Assembly (NCBI GenBank): GCA_029213105.1
Contig: JARGNS010000077.1
Span: 1 to 10,642, forward strand
Origin: Planctomycetota bacterium
GTDB lineage: Bacteria; Planctomycetota; PLA2; JAEUHO01
Reading direction: 5' to 3'
DNA: 10,642 nucleotides
Positions 1-7,383 of this stretch are shown piece after piece. The first letter of the stretch is position 1. The number at the start of each line of letters is the position of its first letter. Below the pieces are notes generated by a model. It was not told the origin of the DNA. It was given only the letters and a program-made list of their open reading frames with translations, and did no database searches. A program made the translations under genes and the position numbers.

Positions 1-236
1 ACGAGTTTCGCGGCGCCATCGATCTGCGAGTCGTGCCGTGAGACGAGATCGAGGTGATGGAAGCGAAGTTCCGCGCCCACGCGCTCCCGCACGGCGTCGG
101 GCAGCGTCGCGAGGGCCTCGTGCTTGTCCCGGCCCTGCTTGTAGAACGCGCGCCGCAACCGCTTCAGATGGATGGGGTCGAGCCGCAGCTCGCGCCGCAA
201 GCGCTCCACGCCGGGCATGTCATGCAGGTCTACCAT
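1..236 (-). CDS. rlmN: RlmN/Cfr-family 23S rRNA adenine methyltransferase, N-terminal fragment
   Basis: This gene is cut by the left edge; 78 complete codons are visible from an ATG at 236-234. The family consists of radical-SAM enzymes that methylate C2 of A2503 in 23S rRNA (and some tRNAs) in the cytoplasm. Only the N-terminal accessory domain is present, not the radical-SAM CxxxCxxC cluster. Recognition rests on the order of family features: a helical stretch with RRAFYKQG (about residues 28-35), then EALATLPDAVRERV (40-53), then SQIDGAAKLV (70-79), which parallels the family pattern 'alLP..lRe.l ... SsDGa.K.lf'. The start is supported by a GGAAGGAG ribosome-binding site upstream and a TAGCGT -10-like hexamer before that. 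It is transcribed divergently from the CPXCG gene. A Cfr-like paralogue cannot be excluded from this fragment. Confidence 0.7.
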   Translation of the reverse strand, partial: MVDLHDMPGVERLRRELRLDPIHLKRLRRAFYKQGRDKHEALATLPDAVRERVGAELRFHHLDLVSRHDSQIDGAAKL

Positions 237-250
237 CGGGTGCGCTTCCG

Positions 251-258
251 CTCCTTCC
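251..258 (-). promoter_or_regulatory. Shine-Dalgarno sequence of rlmN
   Basis: On the minus strand this reads GGAAGGAG, 14 bases before the ATG at 236. A second, weaker GGAAG lies closer, 8 bases before the ATG. It helps fix the rlmN start. It also contrasts with several neighbouring genes, which have no such sequence. Confidence 0.5.
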
Positions 259-264
259 GCCGAC

Positions 265-270
265 ACGCTA
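265..270 (-). promoter_or_regulatory. Putative -10 element of rlmN (TAGCGT)
   Basis: On the minus strand this reads TAGCGT, matching TANNNT, 28 bases before the rlmN ATG. A start of transcription about 7 bases downstream would give a leader of roughly 20 bases that contains the Shine-Dalgarno sequence. No convincing -35 box is visible; the expected position falls in a G/C-only inverted repeat. Confidence 0.3.
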
Positions 271-285
271 CACGAGAGAGGGCGA

Positions 286-317
286 GCCCCCGCGTGGGGG
301 CCGAAGCGCCCCCCACG
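286..317. repeat. Two overlapping inverted repeats in a divergent promoter region
   Basis: Positions 286-301 form a perfect 6-bp stem (GCCCCC, loop GCGT, GGGGGC). Positions 293-317 form a perfect 8-bp stem (CGTGGGGG, nine-base loop, CCCCCACG). They share the G run at 296-300, so only one can form at a time in a single strand. The element lies between rlmN (minus) and the CPXCG gene (plus), just upstream of the putative rlmN -10 box. It may be an operator-like palindrome or a chance product of G/C richness. Confidence 0.4.
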
Positions 318-379
318 GGTGCCGGTGCCCTGTTCGCGGCCCGGGCCGGGCGCCCCGCGTCCTGGCGCCGCGCGCGCCG

Positions 380-385
380 TACGAT
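380..385 (+). promoter_or_regulatory. Putative -10 element for a leaderless transcript (TACGAT)
   Basis: TACGAT is separated by 6 bases from the ATG at 392 of the CPXCG gene. No Shine-Dalgarno sequence lies between them. In bacteria with many leaderless mRNAs (Actinobacteria, Deinococcus), a TANNNT at this distance places the transcription start on the A of the ATG. No -35 box is recognisable. Confidence 0.45.
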
Positions 386-391
386 ACGCCC

Positions 392-574
392 ATGCAGGAC
401 GAGGCCGAGTATGTCTGCGACGCGTGCGGCGAGGGCATCGTGATCCCCGTCGACCTGACCCAGGGGGCGCGGCAGCAGTACGGGGAGGACTGTCCCGTCT
501 GCTGCCGGCCGCACCTGATCACCATCGAGGTCGACGCCGAGGGCCACGTGCGCGCCTGGGCCGTGCCCGACTAG
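392..574 (+). CDS. CPXCG-family cysteine-rich zinc-ribbon protein
   Basis: A 60-residue protein of the CPXCG motif-containing family (Pfam Cys_rich_CPXG, PF14255), widespread in bacteria and of unknown function. Two cysteine knuckles are visible: CDAC at residues 9-12 and the strongly conserved EDCPVCCRP at 32-40. They probably bind one zinc ion through C9, C12, C34 and C37. The C-terminal strand LITIEVDAEG (42-51) matches the usual ending of the family. The first knuckle is CDAC rather than the commoner CPYC-type form. The frame is open well upstream, but that part is low-complexity Arg/Pro/Ala translation with no family match. The ATG at 392 gives the normal family length and follows a TACGAT hexamer by 6 bases. 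It is convergent with the next gene. The family assignment is firm; the role is not known. Confidence 0.9.
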   Translation: MQDEAEYVCDACGEGIVIPVDLTQGARQQYGEDCPVCCRPHLITIEVDAEGHVRAWAVPD

Positions 575-645
575 GGACGCCCTGGTGCCTGCGCGTGCGC
601 GAGTTCAGCGGGGTTGCCCTCGGCTGCGGACACCGTCGGTTGCGC

Positions 646-2624
646 TCAGTCCTTGGCCCGCACCAAGAGGCGCACGGGAGTCAGACGCCCGGGCACGATC
701 GTCACCTCGCGCTCGATGGTCTGGTGCCACGAGCCGGACAACCGGAGGCGGTACGTCCCGGCGGGAATCACGCTCGATTCCGTGGCCACGTCGAAGTAGT
801 TGGCCCGGTAGCGACCACGGAAGCTGTCGTAGGGGACGTCCTGGCCCGATGCGCTGGTGAGCGACGGTTGGTACAGGATCGAGCCTTGCTTCGAGCGATC
901 CTCGATCTCGATGTCGAACTGGAGTGCGCCTCCGACCGCAGGACGAAGGTCGAGAGCGGGATCTCGATCGTGCGCGTGACGCCGAGGAGGTAACGGCCGG
1001 TGCCCGTGCCCGGGACCCCGAGGCGCGGCTTGCTGCTGTAGGTGGAGCGGCTTGCGCTCGGGGAGTCGAACCCGATCCTGTAGGAGCCCGGCCCGAGCCC
1101 CTGCGTCACGGCGTAGCCGTCGCGCTCCTCCCAGTGGGGGGCGAGCGCCATGCCGGCGAAGCTCACCTGGAGCGGCACCTCCCGCACGACCTTGCCCCCG
1201 GGCCCCAGGCACCGCACGCGTAGGGCGCCCCCCCGTGGCACCGCGTGCAAGCGCAGCTCGGCTACCTGTTCGGCCGGTGCGTCCTCCATCACGTAGACCT
1301 GCTCGGCCGGGCTGTAGCCCCAGGCCCAGCCCTTCACGCGGAGTTCGGTCCCCGGCTCGCGGCCCGTACCCAGGATCTCCGTCGTGCCGGCGATGGGCTC
1401 CCCGGTCGTGGCGTCGACCAGGCCGACGCGCAGCAGCCGCTTGGCGATGCGGAGATCGATAATCGTTGTGCCGGGCGTGGCCTCGATGGGAGTCCCCAAG
1501 GGCATGTTCCCGAACGGGTGTCCCGCGCGCAACGCCAAGGCGTAGCGCTCGCCGGGCACCAGCCCTACGAGCTCCAGGACGTCGCCCGACCAGGTCGCGA
1601 CGACCTCTTGCTTCTGCGCCCGCAGATGCTGCACGTGGACATCGACGTCGTGGGGGGCGGGCTGGCCGTCCGCGAGCAGGACCCGCGCCCGTAGACTGTG
1701 GCCCGCGGGCACCCGCAGGGTGAGTCCCTCCACGCCGTGGGCGGGCAGGACCGATCGATGCAGCTCGATGGACCGGAAGCCCGGACCCTTCGCAGGGATG
1801 CGCAGGCTCTTGCTGAAACTGTCGACGAACAGGGCGATCTCACCGGGGGGGCAGCGCAGGCTGAAGCGCCCCGCCCTGTCCGTTCGTCGCCCCACGCCGT
1901 AGGTGCCGTCGAAGACACGCACGTCGGCCAGGGGACGGCCCGCCGCGTCGATGACACGCCCGCTGACCGGCACGCCCTTCCAGTCCGACCAACCGACCGG
2001 CACCCAGGCCACCGGCGCGTCGCCCGGTACGTCGGGCTGGGGCGTACTCGCGTTGGCCAGGATGAAGTCGAGATCGAAGTCCATCTGGGTGATGGCCCAG
2101 TCGCCGCCGCCACCGCGAATGGTGAGCAGGTTCCCATGGCGCCGGTCGCCGGCCCGTAGCGAGCCAAGCGGGAACGGACCCAGCCGGCACTGTCCCTGCG
2201 CGTCGGTGGTGCCTTCCAGCCACCTGTCCCCGGGGCCCACACGGATGCGTACGGGGTAGCCCACCGCGGGCCCCAGGTCCTTGACCCACTCGCTGGAGAA
2301 CATCGACTCCAGCAGGGGGCGCGGCTTGCTACGGCCTGCGCTGAAGAGGATCCCGATGCGTGCGGGGATCGCGGGCGCGCCGGGCTCTTCGGGCGGAGGC
2401 CGGCCTGCCTCGGGTGCCGCCGCAGCGTCCTCGAGGGGCGGTAGGCCCCCGGCTGGCCGGGGGGGACCGGGCTGCATGCCGCTGCCCGACAGGGTCGGCT
2501 CGACCTGCTGGGGCTCCGTGGGTTCCTGGACGTCCAGGTGGTCTGCGGGCGGCTCGTGGCTCGCGAGCCAGAGGCTCAGCGCGAGCACCAGCGCGATCAG
2601 CAGGACGGGGACGAGGCGGCGCAT
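646..2624 (-). pseudogene. Exported multi-domain carboxypeptidase-regulatory-like protein, reading frame broken near 936
   Basis: The protein starts MRRLVPVLLI with a hydrophobic segment (about residues 4-21), a signal peptide or anchor, then a Pro/Glu-rich linker (about 24-88). A series of beta-sandwich modules follows; the clearest is a CarboxypepD_reg-like domain at about 219-290 (VSGRVIDAAGRPLADVRVF, then TDRAGRFSL). Later segments (for example VGLVDATTGEPIAGT) look related. Such domains act as structural or ligand-binding units outside the cytoplasm; no catalytic motif is seen. The frame starting at 2624 makes protein-like sequence down to about 936 and then becomes Ser/Arg-rich nonsense ending at 768. 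The -1 frame resumes convincing sequence (GALQFDIEIEDRSKQGSILY onward, including GRYRANYFDVA and AGTYRLRLSGS) and stops at 646. Joined, the product would be about 659 residues. The cause may be an assembly error or a real inactivating indel. A TACCCT hexamer lies 9 bases before the ATG. Confidence 0.75.
925..945 (-). other. Frameshift site within the carboxypeptidase-regulatory-like gene
   Basis: Minus-strand codons CTG CGG (941-936) are the last convincing ones of the upstream frame. GTC GGA GGC, beginning again at 936, opens the downstream frame. The change is -1, equivalent to one missing base relative to an intact gene. No slippery heptamer or stable downstream structure typical of programmed frameshifting is visible. 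The exact position is uncertain by a few codons. Confidence 0.7.
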
Positions 2625-2633
2625 GAAGCGGCA

Positions 2634-2639
2634 AGGGTA
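2634..2639 (-). promoter_or_regulatory. Putative -10 element (TACCCT)
   Basis: On the minus strand TACCCT lies 9 bases before the ATG at 2624 of the carboxypeptidase-regulatory-like gene. There is no Shine-Dalgarno sequence in the gap. It implies a leader of only 2-3 bases. It is one of four similar arrangements in this window, but has the longest spacing and no -35 box. Confidence 0.3.
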
Positions 2640-2754
2640 CTCGCGGCGCCCGCATGCGCCGGTCGAGGCGGGGTGCCAAGCGCGGCGGCGGTCGTGGTCG
2701 TGGTCAGCCCGTCCCGCACCAGCGCGCGGGGGGCACGCTCGGATGCGCGCCGCG

Positions 2755-4269
2755 CTACTTCCGCCGGTGTCCCGACGGCTCGGCAAAGCGACCCACTTGC
2801 ACGACGAGGTCGGGCCCGTGCAGGCGCAGCCAGAGCGCGAGTCGCCCGCGCGCCAGGGGATGGCGATCGGCGCCTCGGATGCGATCCGCCGGCAGCAACT
2901 CGCCGAGGGCCTCCCAGGCGCGTCGGCGGATCACGGGGTCCTTGGCGTCGAGCGCACGGACGAGGGGGGGCAGCGAGGCGACGCCGAACAGCCGACAGCG
3001 ACGGGACAGCTCCCCGACGGGCAGGGCCTCCGTGAGCCAGGTCGCCGGACTGCCGGCGGGGAGGCTGTCGGGGACGTCGGCGGCCGGCGGCGCCGCCGGA
3101 TCGGGGCGCTCGGGTGTCGGCTTCGGCGCTTCACCCGTGACGGGCCCGGTGGGCAGGACGGGGCGCCGCTTCGCACCGGAGCTGGGCGTGAAGACGCGCG
3201 GTGGGTCGGCGGCGCGGGTGAGAAACAGTAGCGCGAAGGCCGTGGCGTACAGCGGGGCTTCCTGACGCCACGAGCCATCCTTGGCCTGGGTGGCCAGCAG
3301 CCGATGGGCCCCCTGCGCGTACCAGTGGTGCTCCCCGAGCGTCGGCTTCTCGGCCAGCACCAGGGCGCGCTCGACAGACCACAGGTAGTAGTGCAGCCAG
3401 CCACGGCCCGTCTTGCGCTGACGCTGGTTCTTGCGATCGATGGACGGCCCGTGATTGCGCGTCACGGAGAAGTGCTTGGTCAGGTAGGCAAGGGCCTTGG
3501 CGAGCACCTCGTCGGCGCGCGTGGGCGCCTGGGAGGGACCGGCGGGCCGGGGGTCGACGGGCAGGGCCGCGTTGGCCAGGGCGAGGCATGCGATGCCGGC
3601 CGCCGTCATGCTGCCCGTGGAGGCGGACTTCGGCGAGCCCCCCGAGGCGTAGCCGAAGCCGCCGTCCTTGCCCGCCGAACCGATCCACCAGCGCTGGGCG
3701 CGCAGCCAGGTCGTGCGAGGCACGGTGAGGCCGGCGGCCTGGGCGTGGCCGAGGGCCAGCATGGCGAACTGGGTGTTGCTGTTGTCGCCTGTGTCGATGT
3801 GCGGTGCGCCCTTGCCGTCGTACCACCACTGCCCGTTGGCGGCCTGGCGCTTCCAGAGGATCTCGGCGAGGCGCTGCATGCGTTCGCGGTCCACGCTGCG
3901 GCCCCGCAGCCGCAGGAGCATGAGGTAGACCGCGAGGTCGTAGGTCTGGACCTTCGGCTCCAGGCGCTTGCCCTTGCTGCGCCCCGGTCCCGAGCGATCC
4001 AGCCAGCGCAGGGCCTTGGCCAGGCGCTTGCCCTCGCGGTCGGGCTGATCCTCCCGCACCCCGGCGTGCAGCAGCGCGAAGGCGGCGAGCGCCGTCTTGC
4101 CGGCGTCGCCGTAATGGCCCGGGGGCTTCTGCTCCTCCAGCAGCCAGGCCACGCCGCGCTCGATGGCCCCGTCGATGGCGGCGGGGCGGGGCGGCGGCTG
4201 CGGCTCCTCGGCCGACGCAGGGCGGCCGAGCAGCAGGAGGGCCAGGGCGAGGAGGGGCAGGAGACGCAT
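2755..4269 (-). CDS. Exported prenyltransferase/squalene-oxidase-repeat (alpha/alpha-toroid) protein with HEAT-like C-terminus
   Basis: A 504-residue protein. Residues 1-20 form a clear signal peptide (Leu-rich core, cleavage after PASA), so it acts outside the cytoplasm. Residues about 34-355 carry recurring toroid-repeat signatures: HYGDAGKTALAAFALLHAG (52-70), NGQWWYDG (145-152), GKDGGFGYASGG (200-211) and KDGSWRQEAPLYATAFALL (330-348). This fold is shared by terpene cyclases, protein prenyltransferases and complement-like proteins. The DxDD catalytic motif of squalene-hopene cyclases is absent, so a cyclase role is unlikely. A Pro/Ala/Thr-rich linker (about 360-405) leads to a HEAT-like helix pair (about 432-462, LVRALDAKDPVIRRRAWEAL). 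Exported proteins of this kind are frequent in planctomycetes and their function is unknown. An ATG at 4281 would add four residues; 4269 was preferred because TATGCT lies 7 bases upstream of it. It probably lies upstream of, and may be co-expressed with, the next minus-strand gene 130 bases away. Confidence 0.85.
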   Translation of the reverse strand: MRLLPLLALALLLLGRPASAEEPQPPPRPAAIDGAIERGVAWLLEEQKPPGHYGDAGKTALAAFALLHAGVREDQPDREGKRLAKALRWLDRSGPGRSKGKRLEPKVQTYDLAVYLMLLRLRGRSVDRERMQRLAEILWKRQAANGQWWYDGKGAPHIDTGDNSNTQFAMLALGHAQAAGLTVPRTTWLRAQRWWIGSAGKDGGFGYASGGSPKSASTGSMTAAGIACLALANAALPVDPRPAGPSQAPTRADEVLAKALAYLTKHFSVTRNHGPSIDRKNQRQRKTGRGWLHYYLWSVERALVLAEKPTLGEHHWYAQGAHRLLATQAKDGSWRQEAPLYATAFALLFLTRAADPPRVFTPSSGAKRRPVLPTGPVTGEAPKPTPERPDPAAPPAADVPDSLPAGSPATWLTEALPVGELSRRCRLFGVASLPPLVRALDAKDPVIRRRAWEALGELLPADRIRGADRHPLARGRLALWLRLHGPDLVVQVGRFAEPSGHRRK

Positions 4270-4276
4270 GCGGATG

Positions 4277-4282
4277 AGCATA
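4277..4282 (-). promoter_or_regulatory. Putative -10 element for a leaderless transcript (TATGCT)
   Basis: On the minus strand TATGCT is followed by 7 bases and then the ATG at 4269. No Shine-Dalgarno sequence is present. The hexamer overlaps the alternative ATG at 4281, which is the reason for preferring the downstream start. Confidence 0.4.
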
Positions 4283-4359
4283 CGAACGACGGCGGCGCCC
4301 TGCTGCCGCAGACGATCCTCTCCGAATCCACCGGCGGCCCCGAGGGTTCGATGCGGGGG

Positions 4360-4365
4360 TAGAAT
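4360..4365 (+). promoter_or_regulatory. Putative -10 element of the TPR-peptidase/dnaA/tmk/holB unit (TAGAAT)
   Basis: TAGAAT lies 27 bases before the ATG at 4393, in the 123-base divergent spacer. It is a good match to TATAAT in otherwise G/C-rich sequence. The predicted leader is about 20 bases and has only a weak GGAAA as a ribosome-binding candidate. No good -35 box is visible at 16-18 bases upstream. Confidence 0.45.
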
Positions 4366-4392
4366 CACGCAGCCCCCCGTCCGGAAACCGCC

Positions 4393-7383
4393 ATGCGCCG
4401 ACTTGCCCGCCTCGCCTCGACCTCGCCGGTCTTCTTTGCCCTCGCCCTGCTCGGGGCCGCGGCCCTGCTGCCGGGAGGCCCCCTGCGCCACACCGCGGCC
4501 GAGGACGAGCCGCTCTCGGCCGAAGAGGAAGAGCGTCTCGAGGCCCTCGAGTACAACACCGACAAGGGCTGGAAGGCCTTCCGCAGCGGCAACCACGACG
4601 AGGTGCTCGCCCGCATGAAGCGGGTGGCCAAGTACGACCCCAAGAGCCCCCTGCCGGCCTACCTGACCGGGCGCGTCCTGGAGCGCACGGGGCAGTACGA
4701 GCAGGCGCTGACGGCCACGACGGCCGCCGCAGCCCCCTTTCCCGAGCACCGCGGCATCGAGGCCGTGCGCCTGAAGTGCCTGCATGCGACCGGGCAGTAC
4801 GAGGTCCTCTCCACGGCTGCCCGTGCGAGCCTGAAGGTCAACCCGGGCGATGTAGTGGCCCGTACCTGGTTGGCGCGCGGATTCGAGTCCTCCGGGCGTC
4901 GCAAGGAGGCGCTCGCCGAGTACGACCAGGTCGTCGCGTACTACAACGGCAACGACATCCAACCGCTCGAGGCCCCGTTTGTCGCCTTCGCCGCGGTACG
5001 CGCCACCTGGCTCTCGCCCAACGCCGCCGATGACATGATCCCCAATGCCCTGAAGTTGCTGGACCGCCACCTGCGGGAGCATGAGGACGATCTCGATGCC
5101 AAGCTGCAGCTGGCGCTGGTCTATCAGGCCGACCGCGGCGCGCGCAGCCAGTCGCTCGCCAACAAGTTCTTCGATCAGATCCTGAAGGTGAACACCGAAG
5201 TCGCCGAGGCCCGCGTGGGGCGTGCGAACTCCTCGCTGCTCTTCTACCGGCAGAGCCAGGCGCTCAAGGACCTCGACCGTGCGCTCGAGACCAACCCCAA
5301 CCTGGTTGAAGCGCTCGAGCTCAAGGCGTCGATCCACGTGGGCAACGGGGACTACAAGCGTGCCGAGAAGGCATTGGCCCGTGCGATGAAGGTCAACCCG
5401 CGCGCCAAGGGTGCCCGCGCCGTGCAGGCGGCCCTGCACTGGATCCGCGGGGAGAAGGACGAGTACGAGGCCATCCGCAAGGCGCTGCTCGACGAGGACC
5501 CGTCCTACGGCACGCTGTACCTGACCGTGGCCGACCTGGTCGGCGAGCGACAGCGGCGATACGACGTCGCCATCGAGTTTGCCCGCAAGGCGATCGAGGT
5601 CGAACCGAGCAATCGCTACGCCTACGTCACGCTGGGCGAGGGCCTCATGAACCGCGGCCAGACCGACGACGCCTTGAAGCAGTTCAAGCTCGGGGTCGTG
5701 AAGGCCAAGCAGTACCGCGACGTACGCCGCGACAACTGGATCGAGGTGCTCTCCAAATGGATGCCGAAGTTCAAGGTCCTCGAGACCGAGCACTTCCGCA
5801 TTCGCATGCCGCTGGCCGAGTGGCATGTGATGAAGCACTACCTCCCGGACCTGCTCGAGGAGTCCTACGACACACTCACCAAGAAGTACGGCTTCGAGGT
5901 CGAGTCGCCCACCCACGCCGATGCGTTCAATCGCTCCGATGACTTTTCGGTGCGCAGTGTGGGCTCGCCCGGACTCCCGGCCCTCGGCGTGTGTTTCGGC
6001 AACACGATCACCCTGCTCGGCCCGACCGCGAAGCCGATGGGGCAGTTCTCCTGGTCGCGCACGTCGTGGCATGAGTTCGCCCACGTCGTCACCTTGCAGC
6101 TCTCCAAGGGGCAGGTGCCCCGCTGGCTCACGGAGGGACTCTCCGTCTTCGAGGAGAAGCAGCGCCGCTCGCGCTGGGGCCGCGACATGGAGAAGGAGCT
6201 CTACGATCGCTGGCGCAACGGCCGGCTGCTGAAGATGGGGAAGATCAACCAGGCCTTCCGTGGGCCCGACATCCTCTTCGCCTACTTCCAGGGGGGGCTG
6301 ATCTCCGAGCACCTGATGCAGGACCGCGGCTTCGACGTGATCCCGGAGATGTTGCGGGCGTTCGCGAAGGACCGCACCACCGCCCAGGTGTTCAAGGATG
6401 TGCTCGGTCTCGAACTGGCCACCTACGACAAGCAGTTCGAGAAGTTCGTCGAGGGCATCGTCGGCACCTACCGCATGGTCCCCACGTGGGACAAGACCAG
6501 CATGGACGGGTTCCGTGCGCGCCTGGCCAAGGACCCCAAGGACGTCGAGGCGCAGATCCGCCTCGCCTGGGGGCACGTGCAACGGGGACAGCAGATCGAC
6601 GCCGGTGACGCCCTGAACAAGGCCCAGGCCCTCGACCCGGATCATCCGGAGGTCGTCCTGCTCAAGGGCCGCATGGCCGAGATGAACCGGCGCGCCGATC
6701 TGGCCGAGGAACTCTACGAGTCCTTCTTGGCGGGGGGGCACGACGACCAGCGTGTGCGCCTCTTCCTCGCGGAGCGTGCCCTGCGCGCCGGCACCGACAC
6801 GGCCAAGGCCGTGGAGCACCTCGAGGGCGCCAAGCGCTGCTTCCCCCGCAGCATCGGGCGCGATAGCCCGTACCTGCAGCTGGCCAAGCTGTACCGCGGC
6901 GAGGGCGCCATGGACAAGGCCATGGCGCAGCTCGAGGCCTACGCGTCCATCGCCGCCGAGCACTACGGCGTCCGCAAGGAACTCAAGACGTGGTACCGCA
7001 GCAAGAAGGACCATGCCAAGGTGGCGGCCCTGTGTGAAGAGATGGTGGATATCTCTCCGTATGGGGCGAACGTTGCCCGTCGCGAGGCGCCCGACCTCGA
7101 GCTCCACCGGCACTATGCCGAGGCCCTGATGGAGCTGGGTCGCATGGATGAGGTCGTGCGCGAACGTCGCGTCCAGGTCGCCATCGGGCGTCTCGTGCCC
7201 GAAGAGGCGAAGGTCGAGGCCGGCGTGGTGAAGGATCACCTGCTCCTCGGAAACCTCCTGCTCGAGCGCGGCGATGCGGCCGGCGCCATGACCCAGGCCC
7301 TGGCGGCCCTGCGTCTCTCCCCCCGCGATGCATCTGCGCATATGCTGAAGCAGCAAGCTCAGACCGCGGGCGGGGACAAGTGA
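4393..7383 (+). CDS. Exported TPR protein with a peptidase-MA zinc metalloprotease domain
   Basis: A 996-residue protein. Residues about 1-36 form a signal peptide (Arg-rich start, hydrophobic segment about 13-27), so it acts in the envelope or outside. TPR helices fill about 50-450 (for example YKRAEKALARAMKVNPRA, YDVAIEFARKAIEVEPSN) and again about 720-990. Between them, about 460-710, lies a peptidase-MA-like domain. It opens with FKVLETEHFRIRM and contains HEFAH at 560-564 (HExxH zinc site: H560, E561, H564) and WLTEGLSVFEE at 578-588, whose E581 is the probable third zinc ligand, as in gluzincins. All key residues are present, so it is probably an active protease flanked by protein-binding repeats; the substrate is unknown. 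The ATG at 4393 immediately precedes the signal peptide. Its stop overlaps the dnaA start in GTGA, implying translational coupling. Divergent from the toroid-protein gene. Confidence 0.9.
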   Translation: MRRLARLASTSPVFFALALLGAAALLPGGPLRHTAAEDEPLSAEEEERLEALEYNTDKGWKAFRSGNHDEVLARMKRVAKYDPKSPLPAYLTGRVLERTGQYEQALTATTAAAAPFPEHRGIEAVRLKCLHATGQYEVLSTAARASLKVNPGDVVARTWLARGFESSGRRKEALAEYDQVVAYYNGNDIQPLEAPFVAFAAVRATWLSPNAADDMIPNALKLLDRHLREHEDDLDAKLQLALVYQADRGARSQSLANKFFDQILKVNTEVAEARVGRANSSLLFYRQSQALKDLDRALETNPNLVEALELKASIHVGNGDYKRAEKALARAMKVNPRAKGARAVQAALHWIRGEKDEYEAIRKALLDEDPSYGTLYLTVADLVGERQRRYDVAIEFARKAIEVEPSNRYAYVTLGEGLMNRGQTDDALKQFKLGVVKAKQYRDVRRDNWIEVLSKWMPKFKVLETEHFRIRMPLAEWHVMKHYLPDLLEESYDTLTKKYGFEVESPTHADAFNRSDDFSVRSVGSPGLPALGVCFGNTITLLGPTAKPMGQFSWSRTSWHEFAHVVTLQLSKGQVPRWLTEGLSVFEEKQRRSRWGRDMEKELYDRWRNGRLLKMGKINQAFRGPDILFAYFQGGLISEHLMQDRGFDVIPEMLRAFAKDRTTAQVFKDVLGLELATYDKQFEKFVEGIVGTYRMVPTWDKTSMDGFRARLAKDPKDVEAQIRLAWGHVQRGQQIDAGDALNKAQALDPDHPEVVLLKGRMAEMNRRADLAEELYESFLAGGHDDQRVRLFLAERALRAGTDTAKAVEHLEGAKRCFPRSIGRDSPYLQLAKLYRGEGAMDKAMAQLEAYASIAAEHYGVRKELKTWYRSKKDHAKVAALCEEMVDISPYGANVARREAPDLELHRHYAEALMELGRMDEVVRERRVQVAIGRLVPEEAKVEAGVVKDHLLLGNLLLERGDAAGAMTQALAALRLSPRDASAHMLKQQAQTAGGDK

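Noticed and set aside
38..391. Upstream in-frame extension of the CPXCG protein
   Set aside because: The extra 118 residues are low-complexity, overlap rlmN in antisense and would triple the family's normal length.
925..945. Programmed -1 ribosomal frameshift
   Set aside because: There is no slippery heptamer, and the zero-frame product would end in a nonsense tail. An indel is simpler.
172..993. 273-codon plus-strand frame across the left part of the window
   Set aside because: It crosses the zinc-ribbon gene in another frame and two spacers, and its composition is Arg/Gly/Pro-rich without family features.
2690..2706. Short GGTCGT tandem repeat between the two minus-strand exported genes
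   Set aside because: Fewer than three full units in G/C-rich spacer DNA; no sign of function.
7341..7346. TATGCT as an internal promoter for dnaA, 33 bases before its GTG
   Set aside because: It is made by His-Met-Leu codons of the TPR gene, has no -35 box and lies outside the spacing seen for the other hexamers.
4282..7356. Open minus-strand frame of about 1,000 codons running antisense to the TPR protease and continuous with the toroid-protein gene
   Set aside because: Its translation has no signal peptide at the start and no recognisable domain, and it mirrors a gene with full domain evidence. Biased G/C codon use commonly leaves the antisense frame open. The real minus-strand gene starts at 4269 with a signal peptide.
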